A stretch of 7,757 nucleotides of DNA from Acidobacteriota bacterium (lineage in GTDB: Bacteria; Acidobacteriota; Blastocatellia; Pyrinomonadales; Pyrinomonadaceae): the NCBI GenBank assembly GCA_003222935.1, contig QHXL01000043.1, positions 5,848 to 13,604 of the forward strand. Reading direction: 5' to 3'. Shown one piece after another: positions 1 through 6,152 of this stretch. Each line of letters opens with the position of its first letter. The stretch's first letter is position 1. The translations under genes and the position numbers were made by a program. The notes under the pieces are model-generated. The model saw nothing but the letters and a program-made list of their open reading frames with translations. It was not told the origin of the DNA and did not search any database.

Positions 1-96
1 CAGTTCCTCAATGGTCTGCTGAGAGAGTTCAACTCCATATCCGCTCATGCTTGCGGATATCGCAGCGCCCAAAATTTTGTTCTTCTCAGTGTCCAT
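1..96 (-). CDS. 5' part of an unrecognised divergent gene
   Basis: Read on the minus strand, an ATG at 96-94 opens 32 codons that run off the left edge without a stop (MDTEKNKILGAA..., ending ...SQQTIEEL). An in-frame TGA lies two codons upstream of this ATG, so the start cannot be much earlier. No clear Shine-Dalgarno precedes it. The composition (charged first residues, then Ala/Ser/Gly-rich, then Gln/Glu-rich) is protein-like, but I do not recognise a family and propose no function. It is transcribed away from the decarboxylase gene; the 103 bp between the two starts must hold the promoters for both directions. It may be a chance open frame, because only 96 bp are visible. Confidence 0.45.
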   Translation of the reverse strand, partial: MDTEKNKILGAAISASMSGYGVELSQQTIEEL

Positions 97-199
97 TATT
101 CAGAACAACCGCAAAGTTAATCTTAAACCCACCCTTTGCAACGGCGTTACACGGCGTGAGATTCTTTCCGGGAATTAATCCCAAAATGAGAGCCACCAA

Positions 200-1619
200 A
201 TGATCGACGACATTGTTGAGCAACATAAACTTTTAGGACAGCTCGTTCCTCAATTAATTGTAGACCACGTGACGGAACTCGATGCCAGACGGGTAGCGCC
301 GGAAGCCGGGCCAAACGAGATGGAACGTCTGTTTAATGAACCGCTCCCGGATAAAGGCATTAGTCTCGAGGAGATTCTGGCACGCTTTCGGACAGATATC
401 GCGCCGAATTCGATGCTTGTCCCAAGTCCGCGCTACTTTGGACAGTATCGGAGTTTGGGCCGATGCCCTTTCATCGGTTCTGAATCAAAACGCCGGGGCG
501 TGGCGGAACGGACCAGCGTCCGCAATTATCGAAGCGCGAGTGATTCGCTGGTTATGTGATTTGATTGACTACGGTCCAGCTTCCTACGGAACGTTGGCGA
601 GTGGGGGGTCGGAAGCAAACCTGATCGCACTGAAATGTGCGCGCGACAACGTGGTGGAGACAATTAAAGATCGAGGGGTCCGAACTGCTCCGGGGGAACT
701 TGTTATTTATGCTTCCGAGCAGTGTCACTATTCAATCGACAAGAGTGCAGATCTTCTCGGTCTGGGTCGCGACGGCGTCAGGAAGATACCGACGGACGAA
801 CGCTTTCACATCCGCGTTGACGAACTTCGGAGACAAATCGATCGCGATCGCGAGGAAGGTCGCCTAGCCTGTTGCATTGTCGGTGTAGCCGGAACTACCT
901 CCACCGGTGTTATCGATCCGCTGGAAGAACTGGCAGCAATCGCGCGCGAAAACAATTGCTGGTATCACATTGACGCTGCCTATGGTGGACCACTCGCGTT
1001 TTCCGATCAGTATAAGAACTTGCTACGCGGAATTAGTCTCGCGAACTCGGTTACGTTTGATCCGCACAAATGGATGTTTGTTCCTTTTGCCTGTGGCGCA
1101 ACGCTGGTGAGAGATGGCGCAAAAGTTTTGCGTGACGCGTTTGATATGAGTCCGGAGTACTTGAGCGAGGACCGTGGTGGAGCTGATGTCGAGTTTGACT
1201 TCTTCCGTTATGGTCAAATGGGAACGCGTCGATTCAACTCACTAAAATTGTGGATGGCGATAAAGTACATGGGTCGCGAAGGCTACGCAGCTACGGTTGA
1301 ACGACACATAAGCCTTACCAAATACCTGGCCGAACGCCTCGATGCGATGCCTGAATTCCGACGAGTCGGGGAAGTGGAAACGGCCGTGTGTTGTTTTCAA
1401 TTCCAGCCTGAGTCCGCTGAAATTATGGACGGGCCAGAGCGCGATGGTTTGCAGATGCGTTTGCAGCAAATGATTGAACGAAGTGGTGAAGCCTGGCTTA
1501 CGACAACAGTGCTTAATGGCCGACGCACGCTGCGAGTAAACATCAACAGCTTTCTAACTCAACAACGGCATATTGACGATCTGTTAGAATCGCTCGCACG
1601 TTACGCCGCAAAGTTATAG
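200..1619 (+). pseudogene. Group II PLP-dependent amino-acid decarboxylase, frameshifted
   Basis: Belongs to the aromatic-L-amino-acid/glutamate decarboxylase-like fold-type I family, whose members release CO2 from an amino acid; the substrate cannot be read from the sequence. The first frame (from ATG 200) gives an N-terminal segment ending SPRYFGQY at 446-448. The family pattern then continues in another frame from 447 (IGVWADALSSVLNQNAGAW) to the TAG at 1617-1619. Further family marks are SGGSEAN (cofactor phosphate side), HIDAAYGG (PLP-ring Asp) and FDPHKW, whose Lys codon at 1068-1070 should form the Schiff base. Family members usually have about six residues (an NPTP-like segment) between FGQ-x and the IGVWAD region; here they are absent, consistent with a ~20-bp out-of-frame deletion. 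All catalytic residues lie after the break, in roughly 390 intact codons. Without a programmed shift no full-length product is made, so I call it a pseudogene, though assembly error is possible. The gene lies 27 bp upstream of the next. Confidence 0.82.
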
Positions 1620-1636
1620 GGCGAACGGCTGATACT

Positions 1637-1643
1637 GAAGGAA
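1637..1643 (+). promoter_or_regulatory. Shine-Dalgarno of the dikinase-like gene
   Basis: GAAGGAA ends three bases before the ATG at 1647. It is one of the few clear ribosome binding sites in the window and fixes the start that yields the signal peptide. Confidence 0.7.
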
Positions 1644-1646
1644 CAT

Positions 1647-3533
1647 ATGCCCCGTTGCTTGTTTCTAGTTTGTCTCTGTTTGGTTGTAGTGAGCGAAGCT
1701 CTCGCTCAAAGTGGCCCACGTTCACTGCCAGCCGTCACTTCCCAGGCGCAGTTCGAAACAATCTCAGTCACCTATGACGCGAATACGCCTTATGCCCTTC
1801 CTCATGCGCTGTTCGTGATCGACCGGAAAGACAAGAACAAGATCTACTATGTGAATAAGAAGCGCTACAGCTTCCATAAAGACTTCGTCAACGGGACCTA
1901 TCTCTCACTCGAGAGCGGCAAAGAGTTTTTCGACAACAACTATCTGAAACCAAACCGTCGCTTCATCCTGGGAACGATTGCCTATCAAGTCCCGCTACGG
2001 CGCTGGACGTACGAGTTTTGGGAAGGGGATCTAATCCCAACTGATCAAATTCAACTGACCGGAGAGATCATCAACAAGACGTTCTTCGCACCAGTTGCTT
2101 ACAAACCAAACTCACTACGTCAGGAAGATGCATCGCGTTCGTTGCTCGGCGTTCGCCGTGTTTTGCAGAGCGACATAGCGAAGGAGCAGGCTTACCAGTC
2201 CCTGAATCTAGCCAGGGGTATCGGCCGAATTCACATCATCGAAAAACTGGACGATCACGTTGAGATAGGGTTCAACGAGATTCTGGTACTCGACGAAGTA
2301 CCAATCAATTTGCCACCCGTGGCGGGAATCATTACGTCGCAACCATCGACCCCACTTTCGCATATCAATCTCCTGGCGAAGGGTTGGGGAATTCCGAATG
2401 CTTACATCAAGAACGCGAAGCAATTGTTCAAACAGTACGACGGTTGGTGGGTTTCGTTCGAGACGACCCGCGAGAACTACAGCATCAAGCGGGCTGACCT
2501 TAACCAGTTGCACGAGTATGAAAGACGTTTGAAAGAGCGACGCGACGTGATTACACCGCGCTTCAATTTGTCAGAAGAACGCCTGCTCGATCTATCTCAA
2601 CAGCGACGAGTGTCGAGTATCGCGTTTGGAGGGAAGTCAGCAAACCTGGGCGAGGTGATGAACGCAAAACTTCCCGGCATTCTTGTACCTAACGGCTTCA
2701 CGATACCTTTTTACTACTTCGACGAATTCATCAAGTTCAATAAGTTTGATGACCAGATAGTCACCCTGCTGAATGACCAAAAGTTTGTTCATGATCCCGC
2801 GTATCGTCGCGAGCAACTGACGAAGTTGCGCGCGCGAATTCAAAAAGGGGAGTTTGACCCTGACCTTCGCAAAGAGATTCTGGATAAAGTTGCCCGCGAA
2901 TACCCGAACAAAGGATTGTTCGTGCGTAGTTCGTCTAACTCTGAAGATTTGCCGAAGTTTAGTGGCGCCGGTTTGTATTCGACAGTGCCTAATGTTCGCG
3001 GTGACGACGAACTCATCGAGGCAATCAAAAGTGTTTGGGCCTCGTTGTGGAATTTCGAAGCTTATGAATTTCGCGAACGAGCGAATGTTGATTACTTAAA
3101 GATTTTCATGGCTGTCTTATTGCAAGAGGGAATTAACTCCGAAAGCTCTGGAGTGATGATCTCAACTGATCCGTTCGATAAAGAAAATCGAGGGGCGATC
3201 TACATCAGCGCCAAGCGAGGACTGGGTATCAAGGTGGTTGAGGGCCAACGAATTGCCGAACAGCTCATTTTTCGACCCAGGACCAACGCCATTCAAGTGT
3301 TAACACGTTCCGCCGAAGACAGTCTGCTTACTTTCGATGAAAAAGGTGGCCTCAAGGAAGTTCCGATCACAGGTGATCGAGTGGTGTTAACAGACGACGT
3401 GATTCGTAGACTCGTTCGCGCCGCCACAGGTATTAAGCGGGTATTTGGATATCGCGATCAGGATATCGAATGGGCGTATATGAAAGGTCAGATCTATATA
3501 GTGCAGTCGCGTCCATATATTCCCGGTGGATGA
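1647..3533 (+). CDS. Exported PEP/pyruvate-binding (dikinase-like) protein
   Basis: 628 aa. Residues 1-20 form a Sec signal peptide (short basic start, Leu/Val/Cys-rich core, ALA|Q cleavage near 20/21). Residues about 35-170 are an unrecognised domain rich in Tyr, Phe and Arg. Residues about 185-260 resemble the PEP-utiliser swivelling phosphohistidine domain; TPLSHI places the candidate phospho-His at 239, followed by GIPNA. Residues about 325-625 match the PEP/pyruvate-binding ATP-grasp domain: GGKSANLG (Lys330), VRSSSNSEDL (Arg427), and C-terminal DIEWA (Glu608) and VQSRP (Gln620, Arg622). There is no PEP-binding TIM-barrel domain, so it is not a complete PEP synthase or pyruvate phosphate dikinase. 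The order His domain then ATP-grasp is that of glucan water dikinases. The acceptor is unknown. GAAGGAA at 1637-1643 is a good Shine-Dalgarno and supports this start. The stop overlaps the lipoprotein start. Domain calls are firm; the biochemical role is not. Confidence 0.85.
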   Translation: MPRCLFLVCLCLVVVSEALAQSGPRSLPAVTSQAQFETISVTYDANTPYALPHALFVIDRKDKNKIYYVNKKRYSFHKDFVNGTYLSLESGKEFFDNNYLKPNRRFILGTIAYQVPLRRWTYEFWEGDLIPTDQIQLTGEIINKTFFAPVAYKPNSLRQEDASRSLLGVRRVLQSDIAKEQAYQSLNLARGIGRIHIIEKLDDHVEIGFNEILVLDEVPINLPPVAGIITSQPSTPLSHINLLAKGWGIPNAYIKNAKQLFKQYDGWWVSFETTRENYSIKRADLNQLHEYERRLKERRDVITPRFNLSEERLLDLSQQRRVSSIAFGGKSANLGEVMNAKLPGILVPNGFTIPFYYFDEFIKFNKFDDQIVTLLNDQKFVHDPAYRREQLTKLRARIQKGEFDPDLRKEILDKVAREYPNKGLFVRSSSNSEDLPKFSGAGLYSTVPNVRGDDELIEAIKSVWASLWNFEAYEFRERANVDYLKIFMAVLLQEGINSESSGVMISTDPFDKENRGAIYISAKRGLGIKVVEGQRIAEQLIFRPRTNAIQVLTRSAEDSLLTFDEKGGLKEVPITGDRVVLTDDVIRRLVRAATGIKRVFGYRDQDIEWAYMKGQIYIVQSRPYIPGG

Positions 3534-4108
3534 AGCTTCTATTGATGAACCTAACTCAAACAACATTACGACTTTTAATTCTTTGCCTGGGGTTGCTGGT
3601 ATTTCAATCCTGTCAGCCAGGTCGCCCGGCGGTTTCTAATTCAAACACCAATTCTGCTGTCGGAGGACCGTTGTTTTCAGGCGTCATCAAGAACGTCTCG
3701 ATGTATCCGGTACCTGGTCAGCCTGATAACCTGGCTATTTCGTTGGTGGTGTCGGTTGAAAATGTCGGCGCAGACAGTGTCGCCAGAGGGTGGAGTCTGG
3801 AAGTTAGTTCGCCCAATAACCAGAATTCAAAACAGCTGGAACCTGTGCGAGTTAACGGAGTCGTTGAGTTACCGGGAACGAAGAAGACAGTAGATCTGGC
3901 GAGGGAGGACCTGGCGCTAAAAACTGCTGACTCGCCAATTGCTAAAAGTAAACAGGTAGAAGGTGTCCTCACATTTGTTCTTCCTCAGGCCTCCGAGCAA
4001 GCGATGAACAGTAACAGGTCAAGTTTGATTCTTCACTTCAAAGACGGAGCCGGGAATTCATATCAAACACCCAGGGCACTAATTGGTAGTAAGCTGGCAG
4101 AAAGATAA
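3530..4108 (+). CDS. Small lipoprotein of unknown function
   Basis: 192 aa from the ATG at 3530, whose last two bases belong to the TGA of the preceding gene (ATGA overlap), suggesting translational coupling. An in-frame ATG at 3545 is an alternative start, and the frame stays open upstream to 3470. Residues 1-28 are a lipoprotein signal peptide: a basic/hydrophobic start, a Leu-rich core and VFQSC, with the lipidated Cys at 28. Phe at -3 is less common but fits the relaxed lipobox pattern. After the Cys comes a short Asn/Ser/Thr/Pro-rich linker (SNSNTNS). The rest alternates hydrophobic and polar residues and looks like an all-beta fold (LAISLVVSVENVG, SSLILHFKDGAG), possibly an immunoglobulin-like sandwich. 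I do not recognise the family. It probably sits in the cell envelope beside the exported dikinase-like product. No terminator follows its stop; the his promoter begins three bases later. Confidence 0.75.
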   Translation: MKLLLMNLTQTTLRLLILCLGLLVFQSCQPGRPAVSNSNTNSAVGGPLFSGVIKNVSMYPVPGQPDNLAISLVVSVENVGADSVARGWSLEVSSPNNQNSKQLEPVRVNGVVELPGTKKTVDLAREDLALKTADSPIAKSKQVEGVLTFVLPQASEQAMNSNRSSLILHFKDGAGNSYQTPRALIGSKLAER

Positions 4109-4110
4109 GT

Positions 4111-4140
4111 TTGACAAGCGCTCAACTCGTCGGTTATAAG
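4111..4140 (+). promoter_or_regulatory. Promoter of the his leader and operon
   Basis: A perfect -35 hexamer TTGACA (4111-4116) is followed after 18 bp by TATAAG (4135-4140), a 5/6 match to the -10 consensus. Transcription should begin around 4146-4150, only 0-4 bases before the leader ATG at 4150. The promoter starts two bases after the lipoprotein stop codon. It is a sequence match only, but its position exactly ahead of a His-rich leader ORF makes it convincing. Confidence 0.75.
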
Positions 4141-4149
4141 CCCTGTGCA

Positions 4150-4245
4150 ATGTTTGGAACCAACGTTCACACCCACGCAGCATATTGGCATCACCACCAC
4201 ACTGGTGACGGGCTGGCGAACGTGTTTCCTGCGCTGACGAGCTGA
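4150..4245 (+). CDS. hisL: His operon leader peptide (HisL-like)
   Basis: A 31-codon ORF (ATG 4150-4152, TGA 4243-4245) with 6 His in 31 residues: VHTHAAYWHHHHTGDG in its middle. His codons are at 4168, 4174 and, consecutively, at 4189, 4192, 4195 and 4198 (CAT CAC CAC CAC). Its role is to sense charged tRNA-His: slow translation over the His run changes the downstream RNA fold. It resembles the enterobacterial his leader in principle but not in sequence outside the His run, and it runs 14 codons beyond the last His. No Shine-Dalgarno precedes the ATG, and the predicted transcription start is adjacent, so initiation may be leaderless. It lies 165 bp upstream of hisZ. The symbol is assigned by function and position, not by homology. 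The peptide itself probably has no other activity. Confidence 0.85.
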   Translation: MFGTNVHTHAAYWHHHHTGDGLANVFPALTS

Positions 4246-4309
4246 ACTAAGAAAAGCGCACAACGACTTCGACAAACCCGCTACCAGAAGCACTGGCAGC
4301 GGGTTTTTT
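4176..4309 (+). promoter_or_regulatory. Transcription attenuator of the his operon
   Basis: Three mutually exclusive pairings can be drawn by hand. The 1:2 hairpin pairs TCACCA (4191-4196, inside the His codons) with TGGTGA (4203-4208), extendable by CGCAGC (4176-4181) against GCTGgCG (4212-4218). The 2:3 antiterminator pairs CTGGTGACGGG (4202-4212) with CCCGCTACCAG (4277-4287): nine Watson-Crick pairs, one G-U and one mismatch. The 3:4 pairing is the terminator stem. A ribosome stalled with the first codon of the His run (4189) in its A site would reach roughly 4201, covering segment 1 and leaving segment 2 free, so the antiterminator forms and hisZ is transcribed. A ribosome that reaches the stop at 4243 leaves 1:2 free to form, and the terminator folds. 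The mechanism is inferred from known his/trp attenuation; the pairings are visible. Confidence 0.85.
4275..4309 (+). terminator. Intrinsic terminator of the his attenuator
   Basis: AACCCGCT (4275-4282) pairs with AGCGGGTT (4298-4305), then after one A.C mismatch CCAG (4284-4287) pairs with CTGG (4293-4296) around a five-base loop. Six T follow (4304-4309). It lies 29 bp after the leader stop and 101 bp before hisZ, so it would block the operon unless disrupted. It probably also ends transcripts from the genes upstream, which have no other visible terminator. Confidence 0.92.
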
Positions 4310-4311
4310 AT

Positions 4312-4400
4312 TGTCCGATATGCGTCCGTCTTGTCGTGATTCTTGTTACAGCTTTGAAGGCACCAATTCAGAGTCACGACAAGCTGAAGCATATCGGACA
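4312..4400. repeat. Large imperfect inverted repeat before hisZ
   Basis: TGTCCGATATGC (4312-4323) is the perfect 12-bp inverse complement of 4389-4400, and CTTGTCGTGA (4330-4339) is the perfect 10-bp inverse complement of 4374-4383. The arms are separated by 6 and 5 unpaired bases, and the loop is about 34 bases, with four more pairs (one G-U) possible at its base. There is no T-run after it, so it is not an ordinary terminator. It begins directly after the terminator's T tract and ends 10 bases before the hisZ ATG. TTTA occurs on both sides (4307-4310 and 4401-4404), offset by one base on the left. It could be a readthrough-RNA stem that protects the mRNA or controls hisZ translation, or a small MITE-like insertion. 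Confidence 0.85.
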
Positions 4401-4410
4401 TTTAGAACCT

Positions 4411-5517
4411 ATGCTGCTTACCAACTTACCAGCTGGAATGCGTTATTACCTTGGCGCGGAAGCTCGTCTGCGGCGCTCCGTTGAGGATACTGCAATGTCC
4501 GTGTTCGAAGGTTGGAGTTACGAGGAGGTACTAACGCCCACCGTCGACTACTACGCACTTTTCGAACAAGGAATGGGAGCGGCTGAGGCGCAAGCCAGTT
4601 TCCGTTTTACTGACGCGGACGGTCGCATGCTGAGTCTGCGTCCTGACATCACTTCTTCCGTGGCCCGAGTTGCGGCCACACTACTTGCAGACAACAAACG
4701 TCCACTCCGCCTCTGTTATGCAGCCCCGGTCTTTCGTCAGCAGCAACAGTCGCACGCAGAATGGCGACGCGAGAATACGCAGTTGGGCTGCGAACTGATC
4801 GGAACAAATACCGGCGCGGCCGATATGGAGGTATTGCTGGTCGCTGCCGAGATCTTGCAACGCATCGGTCTGACAGATTCATTCCGTATCACGATCAACG
4901 ATGTGAGCGTTTTTAATGGTCTCTTAGCGGAGTTGAACCTTGATGACGACTCTCGCGAGAAACTTCGCAAGCTGGTTGATACTCGTGACCAATCTGAGCT
5001 CCAACAATTCCTTGCTGCTCGTTCAGTTCCTTCTGAGTTGGTGCACTCGCTTTCCAGGCTGGCTCTATCAACAGGTAAGGAGAACGTTCTCGATGAAGCT
5101 GCAGCGATCATCAAGAATTCGCAATCAATTGACGCGCTGGGCCGTATTAAGAATCTGTGGCGAGTAATCGAGTCGTTGGGGATGCAGAACTGTTTCGAGA
5201 TAGACCTGGCAGATGTGTCAGGACTCAACTACTACACCGGTCTAAGTTTTAAGGTATTCGTTCGTGGGATTGGTTATCGCGTTGGACGCGGAGGGCGCTA
5301 CGACAGTTTGACAGCAAACTTTGGTAGACCAGAGCCGGCGGTAGGTTTCGTCTTGAATCTCGATTCCCTTGTCGAAGTCCTGGGCCGGCAATCGCAAGCA
5401 AAAGCAGACGGTCAGGGCCCTAAGCCAATTCAAACCAGCGACCTCGCTACCACGTTTAGAGAAGTCGTGAAGAGACGTGCCCTGAACGAAGCAGTTCGCG
5501 TTGAGTCAAAAGAATGA
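4411..5517 (+). CDS. hisZ: ATP phosphoribosyltransferase regulatory subunit HisZ
   Basis: 368 aa, a catalytically inactive paralogue of histidyl-tRNA synthetase that binds short HisG, activates it and carries the histidine feedback site. Visible class II synthetase-like blocks: the N-terminal LPAGMRYYLGAEA opening, GWSYEEVLTPTVDYY, the motif-2-like LCYAAPVFRQ (101-110) with ENTQLGCELIG, SGLNYYTGL (270-278) and GRGGRYDSL (292-300). The Arg that precedes GLDYYT in true HisS is Ser270 here, and there is no full anticodon-binding domain, so HisS is excluded. A tail of about 40 residues after LNLDSLVEVLG is not clearly assignable. I chose ATG 4411 because homology begins directly after it; the frame stays open back to GTG 4336, but those codons lie in the inverted repeat. 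The Shine-Dalgarno is weak. The stop overlaps hisG by ATGA. Expression is predicted to depend on the upstream attenuator. Confidence 0.92.
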   Translation: MLLTNLPAGMRYYLGAEARLRRSVEDTAMSVFEGWSYEEVLTPTVDYYALFEQGMGAAEAQASFRFTDADGRMLSLRPDITSSVARVAATLLADNKRPLRLCYAAPVFRQQQQSHAEWRRENTQLGCELIGTNTGAADMEVLLVAAEILQRIGLTDSFRITINDVSVFNGLLAELNLDDDSREKLRKLVDTRDQSELQQFLAARSVPSELVHSLSRLALSTGKENVLDEAAAIIKNSQSIDALGRIKNLWRVIESLGMQNCFEIDLADVSGLNYYTGLSFKVFVRGIGYRVGRGGRYDSLTANFGRPEPAVGFVLNLDSLVEVLGRQSQAKADGQGPKPIQTSDLATTFREVVKRRALNEAVRVESKE

Positions 5518-6152
5518 TCACGATCGCAGTCGCAAAAGGACGCATGCAGGACGACGCGCTGGCTTTGCTCGCAGCTGCGGGGATCAGCCTTGATGTAGCT
5601 GAAGTCGCTTCGCGCAAACTTGCTTTGGAAGATCAGACTGGCAAGTACCGCTTTATCTTCGTCAAACCCGCGGACGTTCCGGTTTATGTCGAACACGGTA
5701 TCGCTGACTGCGGGGTGGTTGGTCGTGATGTACTTCTCGAGTCGGATGCTGATGTGTTGTTACCACTCGACCTGGGAATAGCGAAATGCCGACTGGTTGT
5801 TGCGGCGATAGATCCGAAAGTTATCAGCCGGTCGTTCGGCATGCTGAGAGTAGCGACTAAGTATGCTCGCGTGACGACTGCTCATTTTGGTGCTCGCGGA
5901 ATCCCCGTCGAGGTCATTCCACTGTCAGGTTCAGTTGAACTTGCGCCGGCGCTCGGGCTAGCCGATGTCATCGTCGATTTAGTCGAAACCGGAAGAACAC
6001 TACGGGAAAACGGACTTCAAGTAGTTGAGGAAATAACTCAGTCGACTGGTCGTCTGGTGGTTAACCGCGCGAGTTACCAGCTGAAAACCGAAGAGATTGG
6101 CTGTCTGACGAGTGCGCTTTCAGGTGCGATTAAAGGAGTAACCGCAGCGTGA
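5514..6152 (+). CDS. hisG: ATP phosphoribosyltransferase, short form HisG
   Basis: 212 aa catalytic subunit for the first step of histidine synthesis: ATP plus PRPP gives N1-(5-phosphoribosyl)-ATP and pyrophosphate, in the cytoplasm. The length is that of the short form, which lacks the C-terminal ACT-like regulatory domain and needs HisZ; the adjacent hisZ agrees. Seen in sequence: N-terminal ITIAVAKGRMQD, KPADVPVYVEHGIADCGVVGRDVL (51-74), VATKY (113-117), and the PRPP-binding stretch GSVELAPALGLADVIVDLVETGRTL (139-163). The ATG at 5514 sits in an ATGA overlap with the hisZ stop, and there is no strong independent Shine-Dalgarno, which favours coupled translation and matched amounts of the two subunits. 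The end overlaps the hisD start. Confidence 0.96.
   Translation: MITIAVAKGRMQDDALALLAAAGISLDVAEVASRKLALEDQTGKYRFIFVKPADVPVYVEHGIADCGVVGRDVLLESDADVLLPLDLGIAKCRLVVAAIDPKVISRSFGMLRVATKYARVTTAHFGARGIPVEVIPLSGSVELAPALGLADVIVDLVETGRTLRENGLQVVEEITQSTGRLVVNRASYQLKTEEIGCLTSALSGAIKGVTAA
6132..6138 (+). promoter_or_regulatory. Shine-Dalgarno of hisD inside hisG
   Basis: AAAGGAG inside the 3' end of hisG lies ten bases before GTG 6149. It is the strongest ribosome binding site in the his operon and decides the GTG start, letting hisD initiate on its own as well as by coupling. Confidence 0.6.

Noticed and set aside
141..157. Direct repeat of ACGGCGT spaced 10 bp in the divergent intergenic region
   Set aside because: Two 7-bp copies could be a helical-phase operator but could equally be chance, and no clear promoter is placed around them.
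186..203. Five-codon ORF ending in an ATGA overlap with the decarboxylase start
   Set aside because: It is too short to distinguish from chance and has no ribosome site or regulatory codon pattern.
840..853. Palindrome-rich GCGATCGC motif inside the decarboxylase gene
   Set aside because: It is a single occurrence within coding sequence, so there is no evidence of an iterated genomic motif.
1647..3533. Complete PEP synthase or pyruvate phosphate dikinase
   Set aside because: There is no PEP-binding barrel domain, the domain order is reversed, and a signal peptide is present.
4063..4401. Minus-strand open frame of 112 codons across the his leader region
   Set aside because: It overlaps the promoter, leader ORF, terminator and inverted repeat, has no family resemblance, and its composition follows from those elements read backwards.
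4141..4410. A T-box or other riboswitch controlling hisZ
   Set aside because: I see no T-box-type conserved sequence or specifier-loop arrangement, and the leader ORF with its 1:2, 2:3 and 3:4 pairings explains the region better.
4336..4410. Upstream GTG start at 4336 for hisZ
   Set aside because: The extra 25 codons fall in the inverted repeat and do not resemble HisZ; the typical N-terminal pattern starts just after ATG 4411.
4737..5228. Minus-strand open frame of 163 codons inside hisZ
   Set aside because: Antisense shadow of a well-supported gene, Ser/Arg-rich as expected from reverse reading, with no start signal.
4411..5517. Histidyl-tRNA synthetase (hisS)
   Set aside because: The catalytic Arg before the GLDYYT-like motif is Ser270, the anticodon-binding domain is absent, and the next gene is short-form hisG.
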